From: Lutraria lutraria
Taxonomy: Eukaryota; Mollusca; Bivalvia; Venerida; Mactridae
Direction of reading: 5' to 3'
Assembly: GCA_964023205.1 (NCBI GenBank)
Contig: OZ026845.1
Span: 10,240,001 to 10,304,000, forward strand
DNA: 64,000 nt
Shown here: piece after piece, positions 27,201 to 37,537 of the stretch
Layout of the letters: each line of letters begins with the position of its first letter
Position numbering within the stretch: position 1 is the first letter of the stretch
Program-made: the position numbers and the translations under genes
Notes under the pieces: generated by a model
What the model saw: only the letters and a program-made list of their open reading frames with translations
The model's database searches: none
Told to the model about the DNA's origin: nothing

Positions 27201-30200
27201 GATACAGGTATCACAAGGCCAATCAAATTCAGTCATTACATACATGCAGAGAACAAGGCAGGTACTGGATCGGAATCCAGGAACAACAGCAAGGTAACTA
27301 CCCTGTGGTATATTACTGAAATACTGTGCAAAAACAATGAAAACCCCATTGTTTATCTTAATCATTTATCTTATTGTTTTGTAAATCTTACCTCTTCGTA
27401 ACCGTAACGTCAACTCTGGCTTTTTGTAAGGCCGAATTGCTAGTAAGTGAATTATTCGATCTCTGTAAAAAAAGGAGAATAAGAATATTGAGCTTTGTAA
27501 TAATCACCAACTTGATATATCAATCAACTGAATTCAAAGTACAATGATTACCAAACAATTACCAATTAAGCAAGTTGGGAAAAAATCCTGATTAAACTGT
27601 TGATGCACATTTCAATACATAAATGAACTGTATGAGCCAAGGTTGCAAAACTTTGTATTCTAAGTATGCAGTCATTGGGACTATCAGCAAATTTTGATTC
27701 TAAGCCTTGCTTGCAACATTTATCCCATGAACACATTTGAGAGAAAAACATTTCAAATGGTGAAATTAGAAATTATTGAATTTTTAATTAACTTACACAG
27801 TTTATTGTTTCATCATGTTTCGGACATGACAAAAACACTAATTCATACTCACACAAAAAATCACCAACACTGCACAATCAACTAAAGGACATTGTTTTTT
27901 TTAAACAACAACAACAAAAACCTTCAAGAATTGATTCTTCAGTAAAAATGTCGAAAAAAGGGACATAGAGCTATGTAAGGTTGAGGACAAAAGTTATGAG
28001 GGTGGGTCACAGTCAACTGTGTTTCGAGATCGAAATAAAAATTACGCCATCAACAATATTTGGGGGAAAATGGAAGTACTATATCTCCCTTCTTAAATGG
28101 GAGACGGAATAATGACAGAAAAGGAGCATAACTAATGCCAGAGCAGAAGAGATAGACATTTTCCTTTTATATTAACATACCTATATGGCATAGACATCAC
28201 TGCTGGATTGCCAGATGATCGTTTAGCACTTGCAGAACTATGGGTTGACATGCTGGGTGACGTAGGTTTTGATGACGTCATGGTGGTTGGATTGTGGGGA
28301 GAAACTGCGTGACCTTGGCTTCCATACGAAGGTGAAGGTCGCTTGGTGAAGTTGACAGGTGGTGCAGATGATGGCTTTGGTTTGGTTGGCTGAACTGGCT
28401 GTTGCCTAGCAACTGGTGGATGCTGGTTACGAATCACAGTAGTTTTCTTACGGCTGATATTTGGACCACTATGATCTATCTCTTTGGTACTAAAAAATGA
28501 AACAAATAGTATAATAAGTAACGTCCATACAGTGAGGCATAAAATTAATGTAGGCAAAGAAGATAACTATGTAGAAAGTGCAAGCAAACAATTCAAACTA
28601 AATTTACATCAACAGTCTATATATAACACATCAGTACTGAACTTTATTATAAACGAAATTAAAACTCAAGGTATGTTGCAGTCATTCAGTGTCCAACTGT
28701 TTAAATATTGGCTCATTTTAACCACTAGGTAAAATTTAGAGTTAAACTTTTAAGTTTGGTGAAGCGATCGTGTAAAACTCTGATTAAAATTGCCCTGAAA
28801 CTATTTCTAGTTAGATTAACTCAAGATAGTCTGACATTGGTAAGGAAGTCACCTAGGTCCACAGGTAGGTTGTGTTCTCATTTGAATTGTTAAGTTTGTC
28901 TAGCCTTTGGTAAGACAAGGGTTGCCATCTTGCTTCTGGTTTACTTATGGTCAACTTCTTAACATTACCTCAAATTCAACAAAGCTGTTAAAATTAACCA
29001 ATGCTTAAATACAACTGAGTGAAGATGGATCATTTATAAATCTTAATGCATACCTGACTTTCTTGCTATCCAGTTCTGCTTGTGTAACTCTGTCTTTTGT
29101 AGCTTTGAACAATTCATTAGTAGCGTGTATCTGAACTTTATGTGTCATACTCCCAGCTAGAGCAAGTTGATTGCCATGTCTGTTAAATATAGGATAATAC
29201 ATGATGCAATAAGGTGTTATTTAATTAAAGACAACACATTTTAAACCAGTCTATCTGCTTTAAATCAAATACTGTTCAACCTCTTCAGAGCGACCCTTTC
29301 TTGAGCAACAAACTCCTTGCAACAACAGTATGATTTTTCCCACAGCAGAATTTAACTATTAATTTAACCTCTCTTGAGAAACAACCTCTCAAGAACAACA
29401 TACTTTTGCTACTTCCAAAGGGTGCTGGCTGCTTTGGGGAGGTTGTACTGTAGTTTCTAATCACTCACACTTGAATGTCAAAATTTGTCCAAATTAAGTA
29501 CATTGTACATGTAATAATGTTTTTTTTGTGGAAAATGGAGAAATATGTAAAAATTATCACAAACTTGTCATAATTCTTTCAATTTTTCTATAAACAATGA
29601 AAGAAAGCCATGATCTTACTTCATTCAAAATAAGGTACAAATTTTATATTATTTTATTCTGCCTTCCCAGTACAAATAATAGATTAACAGAGATAAGATA
29701 ACCAGATGTTTCAACTGAGGTGCCACACCACAAGTGTTGGAATTTAGAATGTGTCTGGTATTCTACATGTGTATATCAGTATTATCAGCCACAGATCTAT
29801 TCTAATGGCCTTGTCAACATGTACTTAACATTTCATGTAATTATGTCACATGCTTACAGTGTTTTTTGGAGGGACCAATTTGGGACTGAAACACCCTCGT
29901 CCCTGTCCAAAAACATGCTTTCCCAAAATATTGAAAAACATTTTTGGTAAAAAAAAATCATTAAATTGACCTGTAGGAGAGCTCATTGTCTGTGATGATC
30001 AAGGCTATAATCTATGGGTAATAAAATGTAAGGAACATATGTATGCTTTATCGTGTTATCCCCCCCCCCCCCCCCTTCCCCCTCAAGGCACTATTTTCTC
30101 CTTTCTTAGGGCCCCACCACCTTTCTCCTAAATGTGAAATAAAACACAGACATAAAGTTGAAATGTGTGCTCACTTCATGTGAACTTGACCTTAATGATG

Positions 30201-33200
30201 GCTTAATCATACAGTCAGCCAATCACATTGCAGTATCAGATTTATTTTAAAATCACTTTTATTTACAGGCCTATTTCTTTTCACAAACTCTGTATAGAAA
30301 CAAGCCACACATCTAAATTTTCAAAGCTTAGCAATCAGAATAATTTATACCAGTTGTCAGAACAGAAGGTTCAATAATATAAAAGATTAATGCAAACACT
30401 AAAAATTGTCGGTCATGCTTGCTCAGTACTAAGCTCAATTTGCAATAAAAATTATGCAAAGTGGCGAAGATTTTTGAATAAAATAACATAAACTGGAGAT
30501 CTTTGTGAAACTAAAGCTACAATTATATTATAAGCTGTTAAGACCTTGATCAAGACATTGATTATTTCACCTTTATCGGTAAAGTGGCAGACCCTTGAAG
30601 AGGCGAAAAAGTTGCATCTTGAAGGGGAAATGGGGAACAATAACGTCATGACAATGCATACAGATCCTCTCTACATTAAATAATCAAAAGGTTAAAATAC
30701 TAAAAAAGACAGCTAAACTTTTTTTGCAATTTCTGACTTTTTTTTGCCCAGATTTTCATAATATAAAATAGCTGAAATTCGGTCATATTCCCAATGGAAA
30801 ATAGTATCTTTTTTCCCAATTCAGAGAAAAAATCCCAATCCTCCCCAAAAAAGATTTTTTTATTAATTTTATAAGTTCATTAACATCACCATTGGTAGTA
30901 AATACCTTATTCTGCTACTGTTCTGTGGGAGAATAAGTAGATTAAGTTGAACATTGCAAATATTGTAGTTATACCAAGCGTATGGGTCAAATTCCCAAAA
31001 CAACGAAAAAAAACCTGATCTCCCATCTAAAAAAATATATACATGTCCATGAAAAACATAGTGACCCATATTTTGGGGATGTTTGCTGAAACCAGATCTA
31101 GATTTACTTAATTTGTCCTTATGCAATGCTTTTCAATAGATATACCTCTGCCATTACATATTCTTATGTAATCTTATGTTACAGCCCTGTATTAAATTTA
31201 GCCACCTATTGTGGACTCATGATAAGTTCTATGATAACAGATCAACACTTAACTGATTATTGAACAGTTTACTTGTGTAACATTATCATCACTTACACAA
31301 TACTCCTGTCATATTTTGTACATGCCACATAAAACAAAATATACTCAAACCTGTGATAGCAACCAACTTCATATAAAGGCCACCCTTTGAATAAAGGCCA
31401 ACTTTCATGGATTATTTAGAACAAAATGACCTCCTCATACAGGCCACATCAGGTCTTTCCAAAGAGTGGACTTTGTTCACAGGTTTGACAGTAAATTCAT
31501 TGATTTGATTTCTTTCCATTGTGACATTTACAGTCTATGAATTAATTTTTTGTGACAGGTTGCCCGACTATATACTTTATGAAGGAAACTCTCTAAAACT
31601 AGGTTGTCCCCAGAAGGAAAAAAATGGACTGCCATTTATATGGTTACGCATCATTTTATCCTAACCAGTGAATCGTAAGCACCATTTTATAAACACAGAC
31701 AGCTCTTACCTCATGTTAGGCTGACGCACTGCATCAAAACTACCATTAGGTTCTCCTTGCATGGTGGACAGAGAGAACTGAAAACTTCTCATGTCTCCAC
31801 CACTCTCTGGTAACTGGATTGTCTGAAATTAGGATTTCATATTGATTATAATACAACAGGTACTGAGGTAGCATACAGGTAATACCAAACAACCTTCTAA
31901 TTACGATGTAACACCCTTATAACAAATTAATGCAACAAAACATGTACATACAGTGTTAAACTATTTGTAAACCACTAGCCCAGCTAAAAATAGGCTATTG
32001 AAAATATACAATTTACCACAAGCCTTTACATGTTTATACAATTTTCAGAAATAGAAATGCACTAGTCCAGGCCCTGAAGTTATAAAACTTATTGTTGGTC
32101 TCCGAGCTCAAAGATCATACAATGTCTTTTACTTTTTCTAAGTTAATTAATATGATCAGACAATACTGATATTATGGATACATCAGTCTGAGACTCTGAC
32201 AGCATAATTGATATGAATATGTATTTAAATATCAATCTGCTCCATCCTTTCAACCATAATACTTTGAGAATGGAATTGAGATTTGAGCTCGGAGACCAAT
32301 AACTTATCTAACTTGAAGGTCAAGGCTTTAGTCTAGCAGGTAAGCGCAAAGACTGTACATATATAAAGAGATATTATATGATCATTCACAGTTGAACTTT
32401 GTCCAGAGGTTCATTAATAATTTCTATAACAATTTCAGAATTACATTAACAGAAGTTTGATGAAGAACCAAGGTGACTGTCAACTTGTCAACACAGGATT
32501 GGCCAGTGTTTGAACCACTTTTTTGAAGATGTTTTTATACCGTCAAAACACAGTTAAAGTTTGATAATTATAATGAAGTAATTATTCATTCAGGAATTAA
32601 TCATATTTACTGTGATCAACCATAATATGAACAAAATATGTTTTTTAAAACACAATGATCCCCATGACCATAACCTTTGACCTACTGACCTTAAAATCCA
32701 CAGGTCCTGTAGAGGTTGCCAGGACGAACCAACATGTGAAGTTTGATGAGTGTAGGTGAAGCATTGTGACTTTATAGGGAAGGTTAAAAGTAAGGCAAAA
32801 ACAAACATACAAACAGATGACAGGCCAAAGAAAATGGCCCTGATCTATCTATACATGGCATAAAAATGAAGTTTAAAGTAGTAAATTTACTTATTTTAGT
32901 ATTATCAATCACTCTATATTCTTATCTCACTTTAATTACACTAACAATTCTACATAGAGTCAGATCTGTAATTGATTATTATTATAAACCTCCATTACCT
33001 ATGCTATCATATATATTAATCATTATTAGACAATACTACAAGCTATATAACAATATCTGAAGTTAATGGTACATGTAGCCCCTTGAATAAATCTCTGAAT
33101 TTGTTAATATGCTGTACTGATCATTGTAAATGAGTTTGAAATAGTGAAACACTGGATGTCAAAAGCAACCTCTTTCATACTAAGGATACTAAATTGTATG

Positions 33201-36200
33201 CAACAGTTAACTGTAACAATAGTATTGAGTGAACCTATTTGAATACAAATTAGTCACAGTTACTATCTCCAAGAACCTTCTAAAGATAATTTGTTTTGAA
33301 AAATAAAAGCTATGTATAAATCAAATGATATTGTAGCATATTATGATGTGACATTTTCATCATCACTACGTAAGAAAGTCTGAACAATCATTTTTTTAAT
33401 TTATCAAAATAAGTTAATGTATATGGATAAGGTTCAAAGGACAAAACTGCAGATTGACATCAGATAATCATGACAGACAGACTGGGTACAGTTACATAGT
33501 GTCACTATAAAGTTTTTGTCGTATCTGCCATGATTTTCAATTTGTTAATAAATTAAGAATATGAAGACACAGTACAGCTCAATTCAAATTTAACAAGTTA
33601 ATTATGGCTCATGATTTTAATCATTTAACAAGTTGGCTTCTCCTACCCCCTATTTTGTTATTTACATATTTATGTTTACTTCCGATCCCATGTAGTACGT
33701 TAATATAAACCTTAAGGCTATACTTAAATAAAAATATTTTGTTTAGAGTTACACTACCTACTCACTTTTTTCCCTAATATATAAAAACGTCCTACCTACC
33801 CACCAAGATAAAAAAAGTTAACCATTTAAAAAAATCAATAAAAATGATGCTTAGCCCCTTTTAACTTTCAGTATCTAAAAATTGAATACTACAATGTATA
33901 CTTGATTAAAATTTTAATACACAAGAGAAGAAAAGAGATTAACAGGGATAAGACAGAAGTGTATGTACAAAAATGTATTGCATCATTAACTACTAAATTT
34001 ATCAGATATGGTAAATCAACTGTCAGACAAGATATGATAGACTTCTTTGTAATTATGCCATTATGACTGGAGGGCAATTTCGATGCATTATTACATAATA
34101 ACAAGTGCTCTTTATATCAGCTAAGTCAGTAATAAATTGATTGCCATTACATAATCAGTCATATTATAAATGTGCATACATATATTTACTGATGTGGAAA
34201 GTTGCTAATAACCATATATTTAGAAGACCTGCATTGAATGCATGCACATCTAAAAACCAAGACACACTGGCAAATCTTAACATAAAAAGATTTGAAACAT
34301 TCATTTAAAAAATTCCTTCATAAAGGTCTCTCCTTTTCGTTGCAATACAACATTTAGCCAGGCTAAAGTTCGAGTCATGATTTAACAGTTTGATTCACAT
34401 GTAGGTTTTTAGGGCCTTAATTACGTTTGTGGGGAATGGGGCCCCTAGGAAGACGAATTTCACGTCATTTTGAAGAAAAGGGGACATTTGTCTTTCAACA
34501 ACATACTATCACAAATACATATTTTACTTCACAAAATACCTATTTCAAGCTTTAACAACAGGTGTTGTATCACATTTTACACATGCATTTCCCAGACACA
34601 AGTTGTTTAAATCGAAAAAAACAAAAACAGTTAAATGTGTATTGAAATGCTGCATAGAGTTTCATACATGTATAGATATTGGAATTTTTTTTATTGAGCA
34701 CTTTATTCTCTGTTGGTGTCATTGTAATTAGCACAGGTTTGAAAACCTACTTCAATTTAATTGAAAAAATAACAAGTAAAACTGTTCTAATACTGTAAAG
34801 AGGAACAATTCATTCTTTTCATACAAATCTAACCAATCTCTGACTTTTCTTTCTCTTGTGTTTATTGTAGCACCAACAATCAAGATCATTTCATTACTTT
34901 TCCAGCTCGAACAAAGGATGGATACCAGCCCTTTTTTATTTCAGGCGGTGGGTCCTTTCAATGGATAAAATATGTCATAGACCAATGGCTATATTTTTAT
35001 TCTGCCAATTCTTTTCCTAACACTATGCAGTTGTCACTGCTTTTTTAAAGTTTTTTTTTCATACATAAAAACAACAAAATTTGACTGGGGAATTTTGGAA
35101 TGATATTGGGGAAAAATAAATGCTTTTTTATAAGGGAATTGGGGGCCGAAATAAGGTCCAACAAATGGCATAAAAAGGCCTAAAGACCAAGGTAGAACCA
35201 CCAGCCTTCTGTTAGCCAGACTGATAGGGATTTGAACCCATATCGATGAAGACAGGTTTTTTATGGCTAATATAATAGCCGATATTCAGTCATATGATAT
35301 GACATTCAGAATTGAAAATAGTATCCTTTTTTTCTCAGTGTACTGAAACTCCAAAAACCTTGAATGGGCTAACAATTACTAGTCAGTGACAGACATGAGA
35401 TTCCACAACAAATCCAAATCAGAGAGCAGTACTGAGATGGACTAAACTTTTATGGTATGAAGTGTGAGAGAACTAACTATGGCATGTTCAGAATGATAGA
35501 TCTGATTGTCTTTTGTCATGACGTTACATTAAATGAAATATTAGTCCTGACTACATAATTATATTAATCGTTTTAAGGCTATTTATTAATTCAGTATCGC
35601 TTTGGTTCTGCATAAAGACATAATTAAAATTCATTCACGTAGGTCAACATTCTTCAAATTTTGTAACACTTATATAAATGCAATTTTGGCAAAACAGTGC
35701 AATTGTTCAACAACAGGAAAAAACTGTTCAGCAATTAACTACTTCCTCATCTGTTTTTCTTTACAGAAATGTTGAACATCACATTATAATTATGTCACAT
35801 AACTACAGAACTGATAGTGTTCAGCTGAAATTGTTTCAAGAAATAATTCATAAAATGTATACAAACCCCATGATTTCCTTGAAACTGTATGCATGGCTTT
35901 TGTTGATATGCAGACTGAAAGAAATAATGCTTGGAAAGTCTTATTTAATCAAAACTATAATCATACAATAACAATTAATTACTGTCAAGTAACCATTTTA
36001 TAATTTAAGAGTCATAATCATTAAATCAAGGCAAAGCATCCTATCATAATAGATCATTAGATGTGAATAATAAGAAAATTGAAGACATCAACAATTACTT
36101 GATCATGTTGATGTATCTCCCTCACAATAACATTTAAAATTAAATTTGTTAATGACATTATGTCACAGTGTTAATGCCTGAATTGTGTGACATGGAAAAA

Positions 36201-37537
36201 TTGTCTAAGAAGACCCATATAGAGAAAACCAAATGATCAAAAACCCTAGCCCGATTATTTTCCATGATCAATTATAAAAATCAACCAATTAAGCATCCCT
36301 ACTGTCAACCAATGAATTTGAAAATTTCTGTCTGATATTTTACATAAATCTACTTTAGTTAAAAACACTATTCTAAAATACAAAAAAATGATTGGCAGTA
36401 TTTTGCCTGTCCCAGACAATTTATTTTCACTTCATCAAGTCTTGAAGATGTTGACCAAGTAGCTGAAGTCACAGGCTACAAGTGACAATCCTCTAACAAA
36501 AATCACAATTCATGAGGTGGATGATTATATTGATCGTGGGCTGGGTAAACAGTGCAACAGGATAAACTCTGCAACTTTGATGAGTAAAGTTAAGACTTTA
36601 AGAGGCAGGGCTTTTCCTTTTACAGTTAACGGTTAACAATAACAGGCGTCTATTTCTCCCTAAAATTCAACTTATATCAAGTTTTTTCTCCCCCTCTTGC
36701 AAAAATTATGTTTCATTCTCCCCAAAATTTAAGGAAAAGGCCTCTTTCCCTCCCTGTGAAAAAAACCCTGAGACGGATTATTTGGTTGTTTGGCAAATTA
36801 TCCCGATTACTAACTATATGGAAAATTATCCTATGGCAGTAAAAACATGCAAACTAAATAATAATGAAATTGGTGTACATTAAGCAATGGTACAGCTCTA
36901 AGCCATACTCGCTTATTCTTGTTCTTGTTTACTGTTAAGTGTCAATAATTGACCTACAAATTGCTATTTCAGACATTATTCCTCTCCTAGGCTCATAGGT
37001 AGGAATTTATAATTTTCAGTATGTAGAAAAATCTATGTTGTACTTAATCATGATTGTATGATAATTTTAGAAAAAAATAAGTCAAAATTTATCAATTTTT
37101 AGTCGTGACGAAACAAATTAATATCAGAACGAAATATAAAACTCGTCCATATTGTCCAAAATGGTCGACATATGTCGCCGTATTTTGTCACATTTTTACG
37201 AAAAACGGGCAAATGAAAGTCAAAATATGGTACGTGCAGAGTTTATTCAGCTTAATTATTACCATTTTTAACATGTATCATGCCCTCACGACGAAACCAT
37301 ATATGGTTTAGGAGACGAGAAAATTGCATCGCTTGCAATTTTCTAACAGAATGCGTGTTTCCGTTCTCAATTATTCAATAAAACGACAAAATGAAAATAC
37401 TATACCTTCCTGCGTATGTAATCCTCTATGATTCTTAAAGATGTGTCTGTCAATTTTACATGAACTACGGTTCTATTTGAAGAAGAAATTGAATTTGAAG
37501 AGAGACCATATTGAAACCCTTCTTCTAGTGCAGCCAT
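9258..37537 (-). CDS. ELL: RNA polymerase II elongation factor ELL, 11 coding exons
   Basis: ELL raises the elongation rate of RNA polymerase II and is a subunit of the super and little elongation complexes in the nucleus (family knowledge). Coding exons on the minus strand, in order: 37537-37406, 31822-31710, 29179-29054, 28489-28181, 27462-27392, 14825-14669, 13749-13665, 12640-12448, 11170-11137, 10293-10122, 9416-9258. All junctions are GT-AG and phases match throughout; the total is 1551 nt, 516 aa plus stop. The ELL N-terminal domain starts at residue 1 (MAALEEGFQYGLS, HVKLTD). Residues 124-226 are a Ser/Pro-rich stretch. Residues 227-303 hold the conserved RDRIIHLLAIRPYKK and MDWPFYTEEDRQIL blocks. 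Residues 304-395 are a Ser/Lys/His-rich linker. Residues about 397-516 are the occludin-like C-terminal domain (TPEYVRQYLTI, YKQDFNEEYEEYRELH) that binds partners. Human ELL is 621 aa, so this is a compact form. About 20-25 residues expected between exons 1 and 2 are missing, so one small exon may have been overlooked. Confidence 0.93.
10370..10560. repeat. Dispersed-repeat-like segment in ELL intron 10
   Basis: A GC-richer segment starting ACAAGAGTGCCAGGTCACAA. Its opening resembles the starts of other elements in this window (61133 and 22603 begin AACAAGAGGG). No coding capacity. Boundaries are approximate. Confidence 0.35.
11486..11680 (+). repeat. tRNA-derived SINE-like element in ELL intron 8
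   Basis: The start reads GGGCCTCCGTGGTCAAATGG, an A-box-like RNA polymerase III motif. A B-box-like TTTCAATCCAAC follows about 55 nt later, then a non-tRNA body. The layout is that of a tRNA-derived SINE on the plus strand. It is not a functional tRNA, since the cloverleaf is not intact. Confidence 0.55.
12200..12415 (-). repeat. tRNA-derived SINE, reverse orientation, next to ELL exon 8
   Basis: On the minus strand from about 12412 the sequence reads CCAGTGGTCGAGTGGTTAAG (A-box, Leu/Ser-tRNA-like). GGGCTCAAGTCC (B-box) follows about 65 nt later, then a body of about 120 nt. It lies about 35 bp beyond the donor of ELL exon 8 (12448), in the same orientation as the gene. Confidence 0.65.
12770..12920 (+). 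repeat. Dispersed repeat, copy 1 (CCTCAGTGAGATCTATC family)
   Basis: Shares with 15744-15960 and 52680-52862 a core of CCTCAGTGAGATCTATC, then TGAAG/AAAG.(T/C)TCATGTTGCTAC, then GTTTCTGAGT.ATGAGCTAC. All three copies are on the plus strand. It is non-coding and probably a non-autonomous mobile element. This copy lies in ELL intron 7. Confidence 0.65.
13080..13625. repeat. 31-bp minisatellite, roughly 15-17 copies
   Basis: Tandem units built on AATGAAATCCCAGGAAAGAA followed by TGGTCATTTTC or TGGTCATTTAC. The period is 31 bp, with point variants (CCAG/CGAG, GGAAA/GCAAA) in patterns that suggest higher-order duplication. It ends about 40 bp from the donor of ELL exon 7 (13665), inside intron 7. 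Outer copies are more decayed. Confidence 0.9.
14105..14400. repeat. Two-copy degenerate tandem repeat in ELL intron 6
   Basis: Two ~160-bp related units begin at AACATGTGACCCCTGGGGCG and AACATGTGACCACTGGGGTG. Each continues with a (G)CCAATT/CTAATTTTGA, CC.GGGACAT, AGCAA.(C/T)TTGTTAGA pattern. A related unit appears within the element at 61133-61680 (ATGACCCCTGAGGCAGGGCC). Probably a fragment of the same non-autonomous element family. Confidence 0.6.
14991..15007 (+). repeat. G17 homopolymer
   Basis: Seventeen consecutive G in an AT-rich intron. One of five G/C homopolymers of 15-18 nt in the window (others at 18557, 23829, 30060 and 43087). Confidence 0.95.
15744..15960 (+). repeat. Dispersed repeat, copy 2 (CCTCAGTGAGATCTATC family)
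   Basis: Shares its core with 12770-12920. It shares the longer 3' part (TTTTCTTTGAAAACA..CGAGCTA) with 52680-52862. Located in ELL intron 5. Confidence 0.65.
16700..16965. repeat. Degenerate ~20-bp tandem array
   Basis: Imperfect repeats of GTATTCAGAGACAACCT and variants (CATAGA, CAGAAA) through the interval. The 78-codon open frame across it is a by-product of the repetition. Confidence 0.6.
18557..18573 (+). repeat. C17 homopolymer
   Basis: Seventeen consecutive C in ELL intron 5, with the same nature as the G run at 14991. Confidence 0.95.
21868..22144. repeat. Recent 138/139-bp tandem duplication
   Basis: Two adjacent copies, 21868-22005 and 22006-22144, differ at only a few positions. 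Both start GTTTTCTAAAAAATAAGGAT and end with ATATATAGCT. The near identity suggests a recent duplication or a polymorphic copy number. Part of the unit is inverted upstream: CTAATAAACACCC at 21739-21751 matches GGGTGTTTATTAG in each copy. Confidence 0.9.
22603..23760 (+). mobile_element. Non-autonomous tandem-repeat element, seven ~146-bp units
   Basis: It opens AACAAGAGGGCCAAGATGGC and CGCTCACATG, and closes with a CpG-rich GACGACGCACGACGCCGGAC followed by CATGTGAGCTAA, so the ends carry a short inverted motif. Between them seven units of ~146 bp start near 22680, 22824, 22971, 23117, 23263, 23408 and 23553. Each carries GACCTAGTTTTTGACCCCAG-like sequence and GACAAGGTTTGG.GAAGAT. No transposase ORF. 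The layout (unique ends plus a tandem core) resembles non-autonomous elements known in bivalves; the exact class is not clear. It lies in ELL intron 5. Confidence 0.75.
23829..23843 (+). repeat. C15 homopolymer
   Basis: Fifteen consecutive C, shortly after the tandem-repeat element and before the right copy of a 14-bp direct repeat (23863-23876). Confidence 0.95.
25430..25665. repeat. Dispersed-repeat-like element ending CCGGGGGCATAAA
   Basis: Starts AACTAGAGATGTGTCCACGA and ends TATGCCCTTCCGGGGGCATA. The tail contains a small palindrome (ATGCCC...GGGGGCAT). It is non-coding. The composition differs from the flanking intron, and the layout resembles 32640-32870 and the opposite-strand copy at 46885-47130. 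Confidence 0.5.
29270..29452. mobile_element. TA-flanked MITE, diverged copy
   Basis: Begins TACTGTTCAACCTC and ends GAGGTTGTACTGTA. The inverted ends are imperfect and bounded by TA at both sides. Internal matches to the family include CTTGAG.AACAA and TTGGGGAGG. In ELL intron 2. Confidence 0.6.
30060..30075 (+). repeat. C16 homopolymer
   Basis: Sixteen consecutive C in ELL intron 2, followed by a pyrimidine-rich stretch. Confidence 0.95.
31342..31493. mobile_element. TA-flanked MITE (CAAACCTGTG ends)
   Basis: Starts TACTCAAACCTGTG and ends CACAGGTTTGACAGTA: inverted ends with TA at each boundary. Internal AAAGGCCACCCTTTGAATAA is shared with the copy at 58051. The size and TA flanks fit a Tc1/mariner-type non-autonomous element. 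In ELL intron 1. Confidence 0.75.
32071..32325. mobile_element. MITE-like element with ~40-bp inverted ends
   Basis: Left end 32071-32112 (containing ATTGTTGGTCTCCGAGCTCA) and right end 32282-32325 (containing TGAGCTCGGAGACCAATAAC) are reverse complements with few mismatches and small gaps. The interior is about 170 bp, AT-rich, non-coding. The target duplication is unclear. In ELL intron 1. Confidence 0.75.
32640..32870. repeat. Dispersed-repeat-like element, opposite copy at 46885-47130
   Basis: Contains TTTGACCTACTGACCTTAAA, CCTGTAGAGGTTGCCA and a tail GGCCCTGAT...GGCATAAAAA. The segment 46885-47130 carries the reverse complement of this order (TTTTTATGCCCCTG..., TGACAACCTCTACAGGCCCT, CAGTAGGTCAAGG). 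It is non-coding and in ELL intron 1. Confidence 0.55.
35150..35260 (-). repeat. SINE-like fragment related to 59265-59490
   Basis: AGAACCACCAGCCTTCTGTTAGC...GGATTTGAACCCA parallels AGAACCATCAGCCTTGCATTAGC...GGATTCAACTCA at 59365-59435. On the minus strand this reads as a B-box-like motif followed by a shared body. Truncated. Confidence 0.45.

Larger units (their letters stand above)
14826..27391. other. ELL: ELL intron 5, 12.6 kb, repeat-rich
   Basis: The largest intron in the window. It holds homopolymer tracts, a CCTCAGTGAG-family copy, a degenerate 20-bp tandem array, a 138-bp tandem duplication, the seven-copy ~146-bp element and a GGGGGCATAAA-ended element. No internal gene is recognisable. 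Confidence 0.8.
31823..37405. other. ELL: ELL intron 1, 5.6 kb
   Basis: Holds the elements at 32071 and 32640, a SINE-like fragment and pyrimidine-rich tracts. A small phase-0 ELL exon is expected here from homology, but I could not find it by eye. Confidence 0.7.

Noticed and set aside
28132..28557. 141-codon continuous minus-strand frame as a stand-alone gene
   Set aside because: Its middle (28489-28181) is ELL exon 4; the parts outside are intron read-through past good splice sites.
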